A DNA stretch of 64,000 bases from Cornus controversa. Lineage: Eukaryota; Streptophyta; Magnoliopsida; Cornales; Cornaceae. The notes beneath the pieces are model-generated. The model made no database searches. It worked only from the letters and a program-made list of their open reading frames with translations, and was not told the origin of the DNA. Positions 23,521 through 34,981 of this stretch are shown piece after piece. The DNA lies in NCBI GenBank assembly GCA_026545225.1, contig CM048845.1, forward strand, positions 31,866,001 through 31,930,000. Direction: 5' to 3'. The translations under genes and the position numbers were made by a program. The number at the start of each line of letters is the position of its first letter. Within the stretch, counting starts at the first letter, position 1.

Positions 23521-23834
23521 ATTGGATTGCTTAGTGCATACATCATTAAAAAGTTGTACATTGGCAGGTATATGAGTGCTAGTTATTCTCATTTTTGTCA
23601 TTCTATTATATTAACAAAAGTTTTCTTAGTTGCAGCTTTGAGAGTTATATTATTGGTCTCCAGATTAGTGTAATTAAATTATTTGAAAGATTCTTTGAAA
23701 ATGATACAATCATGCACAGAAGACTTAAACGACAAATTATAATATTGGAAAGGTTTGGTGGTAGAATTGTCACCAAAAGTATAAAAAAAAACACCAATCA
23801 TATCATGAAATGTGTCTGTTCATTGGAAATTTAA
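23521..23834 (+). pseudogene. Unrecognised two-exon open stretch inside the CACTA
   Basis: TGCTTGCAG precedes 23521-23567 and GGCAG|GTATAT follows. A second acceptor, TTAGTTGCAG, precedes 23636. Joining the two keeps one frame open to TAA at 23832-23834: IGLLSAYIIKKLYIG is followed by SFESYIIGLQISVIKLFERF. The consistent splice phase suggests a real ancestral gene piece, but I cannot name it. Confidence is low because the segment is short and AT-rich. Confidence 0.25.
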
Positions 23835-24915
23835 ATTTCTTATATTATAATAATAACTTGGCTATTTTGTTCAGGGTAAGTGGTTTTTTTTACTGGATTA
23901 ATTGAATCCCCTATTTTTACTTTTTTATTAGAAAAACTGGTGGTAATTCGCCTAGAAGAACATAACAAAAGAACCCACTGTCATGAAGGTTGTCTGCATC
24001 TATTATGAATGGTCCATGGGAGCTGCACTTAGTAGGAGCTTAGAACATGCTAGTGTAATTTTGTTTGTAACCTTTATGGGATTAAAAAAAAATTAATTTT
24101 TTTTCTTTTTATGTATGTTATTATAATCACAGAGTGATTTTTCTTGGGGGGCAGCATAGCCCTATGAAATTGGGTCTATTAGCATGGAATGCCCTATCAA
24201 GATTGTGTTAAATTCCTGTCTTCATTCAAAGCATGAAATTGAAGTGCGTGCTCTAAAGTTGCTAACACAATAGGAGGAAATATTATAGGTTAATTAAGTA
24301 TTTATCAATAGATAGAAATATCTTTCAGCATGGAGCTATTACTATTAGCAGTCCAGGTCAATTGTCATATCTCTTAAGGTTGGGGGGTTAGCGGCGGCCT
24401 ATACAGTACCAGGAGGTTTAGATCAAGTAACAGTTTTCCAATTCTTGTTAACCAACATTGATACTGATGGTTTATATATATATAGAACTAGGCTTGTGTC
24501 AAAATGAAAACCTGATCATTGATACTCGCTCTTCTTTTCTCTTCCTTGTACTGTTGAAGCCATGAAGGAAAGCTTGAGCTGGTCGAAGTGGTGGTGGATT
24601 CATGGTTATGAGTAGTGGTTGGTATGGTTAGAGCTTCTCTCCTAAAATTAGCCGAGCAAGCAAGTCAGCTGCTGCTCAACTCCAGTTTTAAGAAGTGACC
24701 AACTAGATCCATCACTGGAAAGAGTAAAAGAAAAAAGATTAATGTAAAACCAAAATTCAAAAATTAGGAATAAAATTTCTTAACCTAGCTACATATCTAC
24801 TTTTAGTAATACACATAAAAAAATTAATAATTTTAGAGACAAACATTCAAAAAGAAAATGGAGATATAAGAAATCCAAATATGAAACTTATAGATAATTA
24901 AGTTCATAAAAATAC

Positions 24916-25570
24916 CTTTCAAGGTTGAGACTTAGTCCCAAGCTGCCAACAGGAACTGTAAGAGCATGAAGTTGCCAAAGAGACTCTAGAGAAGGTTGGC
25001 CTGTTTTACACCTCATGTAAGTCTGAAGAATTGCAATCCCCACTGTCCACAACCTTCCACTCTCTCCAATTGCACTCAACATTCTACTAAGTTCCATAAT
25101 CATGAGTTCCACAAGACAGTAGTAGTTTTTCCTTTGCTCACCACAATGACAGTGTTTTTCCTTTTAGTGCTCATGAATGTGTTTAAAACACTATTTACAT
25201 CATCACTCAAAACTTGATTATTGGTACTTGGTTTGCTTAGTTATGATCTAAACTGAGTCATTGGTGGAAAATGAGAGAAATTGGTGCCAAAACTTGGTGA
25301 TTTGGTGCTAATTTTCTTGGACTGGCTATTCACAGGACTTTCAGAACAGATCTCCAAAGAGACAGCTTGTTCTACATTGGTTTTCACTTGAGGACTAGAA
25401 AAACCAGCCTCTCTCATGACTCTACATCCACTTGGTTCATCTAAGATTGAGATTATGAGCTGCTCTATCTCTACTTTCAAAGCCAAAATGGGCTGCTGCT
25501 GGTTTTCAATGGAGCCACGCCGTTGGTGAGCTTGCGCACGCTTGAAGGCAGCAACCAAGGCATTGGAGAG
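24916..25570 (-). pseudogene. SMXL-like: Captured SMXL-type (SMAX1-like, double Clp-N) gene fragment
   Basis: Intact relatives are nuclear, ClpB-like proteins that repress strigolactone or karrikin responses or act in vascular development. The minus strand reads [20 protein letters not shown], then [16 protein letters not shown] and [20 protein letters not shown], which is the Clp-N region. After a stop (just below 25243) it continues with SKPSTNNQVLSDDVNSVLNT and, after a frameshift, ELSRMLSAIGESGRLWTVGI and LQTYMRCKTGQPSLESLW. It ends at a donor-like LNLE|GTATTT at 24916. The middle of the ATPase-like region is missing. Stop and shift show it is non-functional cargo of the CACTA. I favour the SMXL4/5-to-8 side of the family, but only from memory of the motifs. 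Confidence 0.8.
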
Positions 25571-25754
25571 AGAGAAGGGATTGACAAGAACAGTGCAAAT
25601 TTATAATATATTTTCACATGAAATATTCCTATTTTCCTTGCCCCCAAAAAAAATTCTTATTCAATCTTGGAACAAATATACTAGCTTTAGAATCCAAAAA
25701 TACACAAAGCAGCAAGCAATTACACTAATAACGATAACCAAACAGAAAAATTAC

Positions 25755-25902
25755 CCTAAATGAAGGTTGGTAGTCAGCTGGAGCTCCTCCCTAGCTTCTC
25801 ACCAAACTCACCAGGGAGTCCTCTAGGACCTCCACAGTATCCAATATCCTTCATGATCACCAAACCTTGGCCTATCTCCTTCAAATCTAGGTGGACCACT
25901 GC
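25755..25902 (-). pseudogene. RPS10-like: Captured 40S ribosomal protein eS10 C-terminal fragment
   Basis: eS10 is a protein of the small cytosolic ribosomal subunit. The minus strand encodes, in successive frames, GPPRFEGDRPRFGDHEGY, then GGPRG-PGEFG-like sequence and GAPADYQPSFRG, the Gly/Arg-rich plant eS10 tail. Small indels shift the frame between these blocks and create stops. The segment ends at a donor-like TTTAGG|GTAATT. It lies 0.2 kb from the SMXL fragment on the same strand, although the two genes are unrelated, so both are best explained as cargo acquired by the CACTA element. Confidence 0.7.
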
Positions 25903-27486
25903 CAATTTCACACATCAAAAATAAATAAATAAATCTCAATTAATAGAAAATTAAAACGAGCAGTAGGATAACCACTAAAAAAAAATGACAAACCACTAAA
26001 ATGAAATAAACAAATGACATATCAATTAAGGGAACCAGATTCAATTAATGCCCAGTAAACTAAACAACAAATGTCAACAAAAAGTATAACTGGTAGAATA
26101 TAAAAGAAGACCAAGTTCGTATCGCATTTGGCACTCAGATTTGAAGGGCTCGGACGGATGCTAGAGATAAATGAATACATAGGAAATTAGGAATCATTGC
26201 TCATGCAAAAGAAATATTATTTATGCTCCTTACTTTGACATTTTCAGCAACACAAAGAGGAAGAAAAACAAGTATACCTGTGTGAGTTCCATTACAGCAT
26301 TGCATTGACAGATATTATCAGAAGCGACATGGAACTCTATTATTAGTTTTTTGTTATTGTCGTCTAGCTGAGCATCTATGCAACAGTTTGTGTTTTGTTC
26401 TCAAGTATTTTTTTTGGCTTGCTGGGAAGAAAAAAAAAAAAGGAGAGTGGGGATGGAATAAGCCTCATTTTCATGTCCTTTTTTGTATACTTTCAGCTTC
26501 TTTCACCAGTTGTTTTGTCTGATATCTATAATTTGTGTTTAAATAATGCAGTTAGTGGTCAGTTTGCTTAACATTCTTTGTACAAATGTTGCATGGCAAA
26601 GGCGTAAACTTGGAAAAATTTTACAAGATTGGCGTGTCATCTATGTGCAGGTTTGCCCTATTATATCCAACTTCATGAAAATTGTTTAATTAATATTTTG
26701 TTTCTTCAAATTTCATGACCTCATTATTGATTTGTCTCCTTTTGAGATCCACCTATGATGTTTTATCATGTTATCAACTTATTGCCCCGCAATTCATGCT
26801 TCTCCTGCTCTTTTGGCATCATTTACCTTATTATTTAGAGTATAAATAAATCAATCAGAGTCTGACTGGTTATATAATTCATTTCTTGGCAAGAAAATAT
26901 TAAAATCTAGTCTTATCAGGGATTTAAATTGTTTTTAGATATCCTTAACCAATTAAGAAAGTTGAAATGTTTTGGTGCTGTGCGACAAAGCATTTAACGA
27001 TAAGAATTTTTTAATGCACATCTCTTGCCCTCATTTTCCCCTTATTTTAGGCTTATCTGTTAGATAGGAGTTCAAATTTATTTTTCTGGGTTGTTACTGT
27101 TTTTTGAAATTCATCATGCATGTTCTTCCTCAGTTTTTCCTCTCATTAGATTCAATTTGGGTATTTGTTCTCAAAAAGGTCACTTGTGGAGAAGTTCTTT
27201 GACCTCTGTAATGCTTCTTACAGAACCTATCAAGATCTAGGAATGCATTAATTTCAGCAGCTTCTTGACACCATATCTTCCAATCATGGACTGAGCTCCA
27301 ACATGTAATATCCTACACCAATCCACTCTCTATAGTAGTCAGCCACTCAGCCACCAATTCTCCCCTAGGAAAAGCTACTTCTAGAGACTCATCCCTGCCC
27401 TAAATTTCATGAGTTTTAATCAAATATCTGTAAATGACTCAAAAAATAGTGCATCAACAAATGTAAATATATGTAGTTATATTTTT

Positions 27487-28938
27487 GGGTAAATTACCCG
27501 AACCTCCCCTGAGGTTTTGCCTTATTACCCGCAACTGAAACTTTTTGAGAAATCTCTCTGACACAGAGCTTACCCCGTTAGTACCTTTAACGGCAGCTGT
27601 GAAAGTACCATTTTCCCCTTAATTGTAAATATACAAAAGTACTTACTTCACTGCGGATGTAATAAAAAATACAAAATTACCTTTTTACACTTATAACTCT
27701 AGAAAGTCCAGATTAACCCCTCTATACATATACAAACCAATCTCTCTCTCTCGATCTCTCTCTCTCCCACACACTCACATATATTTATTTATGCACAAAC
27801 ACATACTAACTTCCGTCGCTCTTCTCATTATCTACAATGGGTTTGAGATTAGGTTATGGTTCATCTCATTTCTTCCATTCACGGCCAAACAATTTACATA
27901 TACATGGTGCACATGAAGCACAAACAGAAACCCTTATACTGCACCACCCACCGTGACTCGTACAGAGCACAACTCCACCTCCGACTCCATCCTCTACAGC
28001 TAAGCCACTGCCTACCATGGCTTAACTGCCTTCCTTGGTTCTGACCAAGCCATGTCCATCCCCACTGGCCTTTTGAGCTCTCTCACGACCGCTGCCGCCT
28101 AACGCCCCCACCCCCACCACCAATGCTCTCTTTCCTCTTCACCATCGTGACACCACTGCTGCCGCCGCCACCCCAAAGTCTCTCTTCTCTCTCTCCTCTC
28201 TCTCTCTCACACACACACACATATATGTATACTCTGTAAAACATACATACATACATATATATATAATGTGTATTAATGTATTAGATCTACAAGGAATTGT
28301 ATTGTATATATATAATGTGTATTGTATTACATCTACAAGTAATTGTATTGTATATATATAATGTGTATTGTATTAGATCTATAAGGAATTGTATTGTATT
28401 TATATAATGTGTATTGTAGTGTATAATCTGAGGGATTTGCAGAGGGGTGATGGTGGTGCTCGAATGGTGGAGGCAGGTTGAGAGAGAGAGAAATAGGGTG
28501 GTGGTAATTTGATTGGACAATGAGGGGCAGTTGTGTTGGGAAAGAAATGAGAGGGAGAGGGAAGGGAGGGAAAGAGGTGGCGGTGGCGGTGGTGGTGGGG
28601 GCTATTGAAGGTTTGCGCATATATATACGTATGTGTGTGTTGCATACGTATGAAGAAATTTATATTTAATTTTGTAATTTATGAACTAATTTTGCAAATT
28701 TTACGCTTTAGATAGGTTCATCAAAGTTCAGGGTCATTTAAGTCTTTTTACTTTAGTTAAGGATAGTTTTGGCATTTTCTAAATATCTCACTGACAGACT
28801 TAACAGTCAACTAACACCAGGCGTAGTTGGAGTGATTATGCCAAACTTCAAGGGAGGTTAACTTGACCACACTTTTTCAAATAGTTTCAGCCACAGATAA
28901 TAAGGCAAAACCTCAAGGGAGGTCCAGGTAATTTATCC
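27487..28938. mobile_element. Mutator-like non-autonomous element (1452 bp)
   Basis: Long terminal inverted repeats: the left end starts GGGTAAATTACC and the right end is its inverted relative GGTAATTTATCC. CCTGAGGTTTTGCCTTATTA is on the left and TAATAAGGCAAAACCTCAAG on the right. The 9-bp target duplication is TATATTTTT versus TATATTTTG. The interior has no transposase. It holds (CT)n tracts, a CCACC-rich segment, and three ~50-bp units with ATCTACAAGGAATTGTATTG near 28277-28418. It lies inside the intron of the NAA35 fragment. Confidence 0.8.
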
Positions 28939-30095
28939 TATATTTTGTATTCTCCAAGAAATATAATTCAACAAAGCACTTCATAGTATTTTTTGTTTTT
29001 CTTTGCAAATACCACTTGCTCACGTGCGTTATGTAATTACAAGATGGTAGTTTATACCAACACGTCAACCCAAATTTTTGCATGCTCAACATCTCTTGAA
29101 CAAAAGAGCTTTTGCAATTCTATTTTGAAAAACTATGAAGACACCACATCCCTATCCCACCCCCAGCACCCTCTCCCCACCCGGTAGGCAAGGTACACAC
29201 ACCCAATCCACACACAAACAAACCCACTATTGCCTCAAAAGCGATGAGAACCCTCAACCCCCTATGTTAGAGGAGGATGGTATATCACTTAAGTTTAAGG
29301 CCTACAACACTCGATCCACACACACACAAACCCACTATTGTCCCCAAATGGGCTTGAACCCTCAACCTCCCATGTTGGAGGAGGAGGAGGAGGAGATATC
29401 ACTTAAGTTAAAGCTCAGTAAAGGCCTCACATATCACTATATGGAAATATATAATATTTTTCTATTTTACAACGAGATTCATAATTAGAATACATTGACT
29501 ATCAGCTTCAAAGTGAAAAGGAAAAACGTCAATCCATCTTATATATCCAGCAACAAACTATGGTTAAAACAAATTTCCTCGAAAAAATATGTTCTTACCC
29601 CATAGGGTGAGTGTCTTTTATCACAAGGAGATACGGTGATTATAGAATTTATGCATGTATGGATATGTATAGTGTTTACAGACAATTATATGAAGAAACA
29701 TTCTGTAAATGTTATTAGGAAATCGCATTAGAGATTATCAGTTATGGACCATTGAACGATGTAGTTCCTAGAAAATTATTAAATACTAATTATAGTAGAA
29801 TACAGCTCTCTTCTTTCTTTGTATGTTTTTTGGGGAAGGGGATTGACAAACATGGATTGGTTATTGTTAGCACCTATTTAATGTCAAATTTTCTTGGTTT
29901 TTAGTCATCTAGTACTCTAATCATTATAACATCAATATTGTAATTTTATGTTCATATAAACTTAGTGATGAACTTTTCCTCTTGGTAAAGAAACAACCTA
30001 TCCTTGAATTATCAAAAAAAGAAAAGAAAAAGAAAAGAAACAACCTATCCTTGGGACTGATTTAAGCTTTGGTTGTTGTAACTGGTGTTTAACAG
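28939..30095. other. Non-coding CACTA sequence (remaining NAA35-fragment intron) with a short duplicated unit
   Basis: Around 29195-29270 and 29305-29410 two similar units occur, sharing ACAAACCCACTATTG, GAACCCTCAACC and TATCACTTAAGTT. They are possibly a SINE-like or tRNA-related repeat on the minus strand. Otherwise AT-rich, with nothing recognised. Confidence 0.4.
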
Positions 30096-31147
30096 CTAGA
30101 ACTGGCTTTTAGGAAGGAGTTTAGAGAAATCTCAAGCACTTTGAATGATGAGGTATGTTTTCCTTCCCTCATTATATCACTATTGCATTTTACCTATATC
30201 ACAGAAGACCTATCAACCTATCCTTTGCATGAAAAGATCACTGTTACGGTGAAATTAACTTTTTCAATCTTTTTAATAACTTCCTGTGATATTCGTGTGA
30301 CTCCCAAATTATGTTCTCAATTGGAACTTTAGTTTAATGCCAAAGAGGCGGGATACTAGTGGTGCTTATTATTTTATTTCAATTTCTTATATGCGCTTAT
30401 ATTTCCCCTAATTTGGACTGTGGGGACTTGAATCCAGTGATCTGCTTTCTCAAATATCGTTGGCATAGCTTTTCATTAGGAATGTTTCTTCAGTCACCTT
30501 ACTCATTTTACCATTAAGTCTTATAGTTTGTCGTCTCAAATATCCTTAGAAACCTTTTGATCAGTAGTGCTCCTTAATTTAGAAGTTTAGGTTTCAAGTA
30601 ATTGATTATATATGCTACATGGCAGGATTGGAAGTTAATAGAGAAAATTACATATTTTTGGCTTTTTCTTTGCTTCTTCCTATTTTTCCTTCTTTCGGCA
30701 AAAAAAAGAAAAGAAAAAAAGAAGAAAGAAGAAAAAAGAAAAATAAAAGAATTTGTTTATTTATTTGCTGATAGAATATTGACAACTTTATGTTGTTCAC
30801 AGCATACAAATAACTGAACCAATTAGACAGTAAAAGCTAAAATTTATAAAGGGAATATTTGCCAATTAAACCACTTGCGCTTTTTTACTGCTGAGTGACT
30901 CTCCCATTGAGTTTGTCGATTTTCAGAAAGGGTTTCCTTTTTCTATTTCTTGTCAGAATTTTTTCTCCATGTTCATCAAGCCACGACCGATATATTTTTA
31001 TCGAGCATCGTACCATTGATATCCTGATTTTCAGTTGAATATTTCTACGCCCTACATTTTGTGATTTGTTTCACGATGAACCTTGTTTAGGTTTATTGGT
31101 CACTTCTACTAGTAGTTGCCAATTGTTGAATAAATTAGCAAGGAGAC

Positions 31148-34100
31148 ATGGATAAAGGCTGGATGCACCTTCATAACAGGTTATTATAACCTAAATAACC
31201 TTACCCATAACAATTTAGACATTATACCTGTCATTCTTGTCATAATGAAAATTTTGACTTTCCAATTGTAGAGCTTCAATGGAGTATTTAAATGGAGCAC
31301 GTAGATTTTCCAATTGGGCCCAACGTAATGCAGGGAATCCAGCTAAGATTATATGCCCCTGTAAACATTGTTTAAACTCACAATATCAACATTTTGATAC
31401 GGTGTACGAGCACTTAGTGATCAATGGAATGGATTCTGCTTATACTGTATGGGCCTTTCATGGAGAGAATCGGATTACATATGTAGAAAATGAAGGCACT
31501 GAAGATGGTGTGGAAATGCCTGAAACGTATGAGATGTTTAGAGATGTGTATTTTGATGGTGAAGAAAATGCTACAACAGCTCCCACTTATGGAAGTAGAG
31601 AGTTTGAGTTCAGAGAGGCGTTGGAAAAGGCTGAAACTCCTCTATATCCTAATTGCACGAAGTATACAATTATGTCAGCAACAGTTGCTTTATATAAGCA
31701 CAAAGCTGCTCATAATATATCGGATACTGGATTTGATGAGCTTCTTAAGATTATTCGTGATATGCTTCCGACAGATAATAACCTTCCGGAGGGGATTAAT
31801 GCAACAAAGAAGTTATTGAAGATATTTGAGTTGGGGTATGAAAAAATACATGCGTGTATCAATGATTGTTGTCTTTTTAGAAAAGAAAATGAGAATCTGA
31901 TTGCATGCCCAAAATGTGGTGCTTCACGGTGGAAAGTGAATGAACATAGTAAAAAAATTCGAAATGGGATTCCGGCTAAGGTGTTACGGTACTTTCCAAT
32001 AATACCAAGATTTAGGCGATTATTTCGATCAAATGAAAAGGCTGAACAAGTATTATGGCATTCGACTCATAAAAGTCGGGATAAAAAAATGCGGCATCCA
32101 GTTGATTCATGTGCATGGGAATTGATTGATAAAAAGTGGCCGAGTTTTGCATCAGATCCTCGAAATTTGAGGCTTGGCCTTGCAACTGATGGGTTCAATC
32201 CATTCGGTGACCTTAGCTCTAAACATAGTTGTTGGCCTGTGATTTTAGTAGTATATAATTTTGACCCGTTGCTTTGTATGTCTAAAGAGAATATGATGTT
32301 GACGTTGTTAATCTCAGGACCAAAGCAACCAGGAAATGACATTGATGTGTATTTGGAGCCACTACTGGAAGATTTAAAAGTATTATGGGAAAAAGGTGTT
32401 GAGCTTTATGATTCATTCACTAAATCTTTGTTTACTTTGAGGGTGGTTTTGATGTGGACAATCAATGATCTTCCGGCCTATTCTAATTTGTCTGGCCAGG
32501 CAACAAAAGGTAAGTTTGGTTGTCCAGTGTGTGTTAAAGACACATATTCTGAATGGTTGAAATCTAGTGGAAAGACTGTGTTCAGGGGTAGTCGGCGATT
32601 TCTTCCATTCAATCACCCATACAGAAAGAAGAAAACTTGGTTTGATGGAAAAGAAGAAATGAAGGGGCCACCTAGAGTATTAGCTGGTTCAGAAATTTTT
32701 TGCGGCATTAAGGATTTTCAAAATACATGGGGAAAAAGTAAAAATCAGGAAAAAAGTAAAAAGCGCAAGAAGGAAGAGAAACCTAGCATTTGGCCATGGA
32801 AGAAAAAGTCTATATTTTTTGAGTTACCATATTGGGAGGTACACAATTTGAATTCACCTTTATCTTCGGTGGTTGTTGTCTTTTTTTTATTTGAGGAGTT
32901 CACACTCCTTACTAATAATTCGTTTTGCTTGTTATGTTAGGCGTTACCTCTCCGACACAATTTGGATGTGATGCACATTGAAAAAAATGTTTGTGAGAGT
33001 ATTTTTGGCACACTTTTGAATATAAAGGGAAAATCAAAGGATGGACTAAAGTCTCGTATGGATTTGAAGCAAATGGGCATTAGGGGAGATTTGCACCCAA
33101 AGGAGTTAGGGAAAAAAAATTACTTGCCACCAGCACCATATACATTATCGAAGAAAGAGAAGCAATCATTTTGTAAAAGGTTACAACAGCTGAAGTTACC
33201 TGATGGTTATAGTTCAAATATTGGGCAACGTGTATCATTGGATGAGTGCAAAATTAGTGGCCTAAAATCTCATGATTGTCATGTTCTTATGCAACAATTG
33301 CTGCCTGTAGCTTTACGCGGGACACTGCCAAAAGGTCCGAGGATTGCTATATTTCGCCTATGTGCGTATTTTCATGAAATATGTCAAAGGGTGATTGATA
33401 GGAATCAATTGGAAAAAATTGAAAATGAAATTGTCGAAACTTTATGTATGTTTGAAAGATTCTTCCCACCGTCTTTCTTCGACATTATGGTACACGTTAC
33501 CATTCATATTGCACGAGAAGCTCGTTTATGTGGACCAGTACAATTTCGTTGGATGTACCCATTTGAGAGGTAATTTATTTATAACATTCTTTTATATATG
33601 TTATGCAATTACAAATATTATTTAATTTCCATATATATAATTATATCGTTATATTTAGGATGATGAAAGTTTATAAAGGATATGTTAAAAATCGAGCAAG
33701 ACCTGAGGGGTGCATAGCAGAAAAGTACTTGGTAGAAGAGTGCATTCAATTTTGTAGTGAGCACATGAAACAAGTCGCTGAAATTGGTGTTCGTCGTTCT
33801 TGAAATGAAGATATTCAAACTGAAACAATAGAAGGAGGACGCCCACTTTCTAAGGGAATTTCAAAAACCATGTCTAGTGACATGTTAGCCATTGCTCACC
33901 GTTATGTATTATTCAACAATGAGGAGGTGGAACCATATTTAAAGTAAGATGGTATGAAATTTTTTTAATTTATAACTATTATTGAAAAACAAAATACTTA
34001 ACCATGTTATTTTCTTATTAGAAAGCATGTGGAGGAACTCAAGGGTTTGGACAGTTGTCTTGCAAGGAATGAAAGCACTCTACAAAAGAAACACATGGAG

Positions 34101-34733
34101 ACCTTCAGTTCATGGTTCAAAACCATGATTAATGCAAGTAGTAATGTGTCAACGATGCTACAGGGGCTTTCAAATGGGCCTAGGAACGATGTAATTTCTT
34201 ATTCTGGTTATATTGTGAATGGCCATCGATTTCACACTAAGGATGTCGAGAGAAGCACACAAAATAGTGGTGTTTCCATTGAAGCTGAAACTATATGTCG
34301 ATCTAGTGCAAGAGACACAAATCAAGTTGTTGAAAAAATATCTTACTATGGTGTTCTGAAAGATATAATTTTGTTAGACTACTACTCATTTCAAGTACCG
34401 TTGTTTCATTGTGACTGGGCAAATATTAGAAACGGCATCAAAGTTGAAGATGGATTTACATTGGTGAACCTTCATGAAGGTCAAAGTCAATTTGAAAGTG
34501 ATCCATTTATCCTTGCGTCACAGGCTAAGCAAGTGTTTTATTCTAGGGATACTGAAACGTCAAGTTGGTATGTGGTACTTAAAGTACCACCAAGAGGCAA
34601 AATTGACTTGGACACTTTTGAAGAGAATGCTTATATGCCTTATGCTCCATTAGATATATCAAGACTTGAATGTGAAATTCTTGATGATGGCGAACATCAT
34701 GTACGACTTGATTGTGAGGGCATAACATTGTAG
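31148..34733 (+). CDS. TnpD-like CACTA transposase, five exons, one in-frame stop
   Basis: Proposed exons are 31148-31179, 31272-32838, 32941-33569, 33659-33943 and 34022-34733. All have GT-AG borders and consistent phase, giving 1074 codons. Exon 1 gives MDKGWMHLHN and joins to ASMEYLNGARRFSNWAQ, the transposase-associated domain with the CPCKHC motif. The central transposase_21 region holds LGLATDGFNPFGDL (D317, candidate catalytic Asp) and MWTINDLPAYSNLSG (D410). A DUF4218-type segment (GPRIAIFRLCAYFHEICQRV ... WMYPFER) spans exons 3-4, and a DUF4216-type segment (YYGVLKDIILLDYYS) lies in exon 5. The only lesion is TGA at 33801-33803, codon 791, which would remove about the last 284 residues. 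The reading frame continues cleanly after it. The protein would cut the element at its ends. It lies just upstream of the TnpA-like gene, as in related CACTA elements. Confidence 0.9.
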
Positions 34734-34981
34734 AATATTTTCAAAGGGGTATTTGGTTACTTGGTTATATTTTTTGGTTTGTAATTGGTTACTTGTAGCA
34801 TATTTTTTGATGAAACTGAATGGTTGTGATTATGTATCTATCTAAATTTGCATTAAATTCCTTCTTAAACTGGTAATATGTTATTTCTGGTGCTCTTTTT
34901 CTAAATCAATAGTGGCGCCTCCAATATAAACTGAATTATTACTCCTTTGATAAGATTACAGGTCATCTAACGATTTGTACT

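Larger units (their letters stand above)
17161..24915. other. CACTA left internal region, mostly non-coding
   Basis: AT-rich sequence. At 17220-17400 related CTCTAGAT(G/C)AAAGCTCAA units recur, perhaps a transcript leader. GT-AG-bounded small exon candidates exist (19927-19984; 23521-23567). I recognise no protein domain. Microsatellites occur at 19622-19684 and 20752-20804. A purine-rich GA tract runs at 21310-21680. This region probably includes the promoter and long 5' leader introns of the transposase transcript. Confidence 0.5.
26552..30152 (+). pseudogene. NAA35-like: Captured NAA35/Mak10 (NatC auxiliary subunit) gene fragment, two exons
   Basis: NAA35 anchors the NatC N-terminal acetyltransferase on ribosomes. 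Two clean exons survive. The first is 26552-26650, 33 codons containing VAWQRRKLGKILQDWRVIYV, with acceptor AATAATGCAG and donor CAG|GTTTGC. The second is 30096-30152, 19 codons containing LELAFRKEFREISSTLNDE, with acceptor TTTAACAG and donor GAG|GTATGT. Both are in phase 0 and are consecutive in the plant NAA35 protein. Neither contains a lesion. The intron is 3.4 kb because a Mutator-like element sits in it. No other exons were found, so only a middle segment of about 52 residues is present. Confidence 0.8.
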
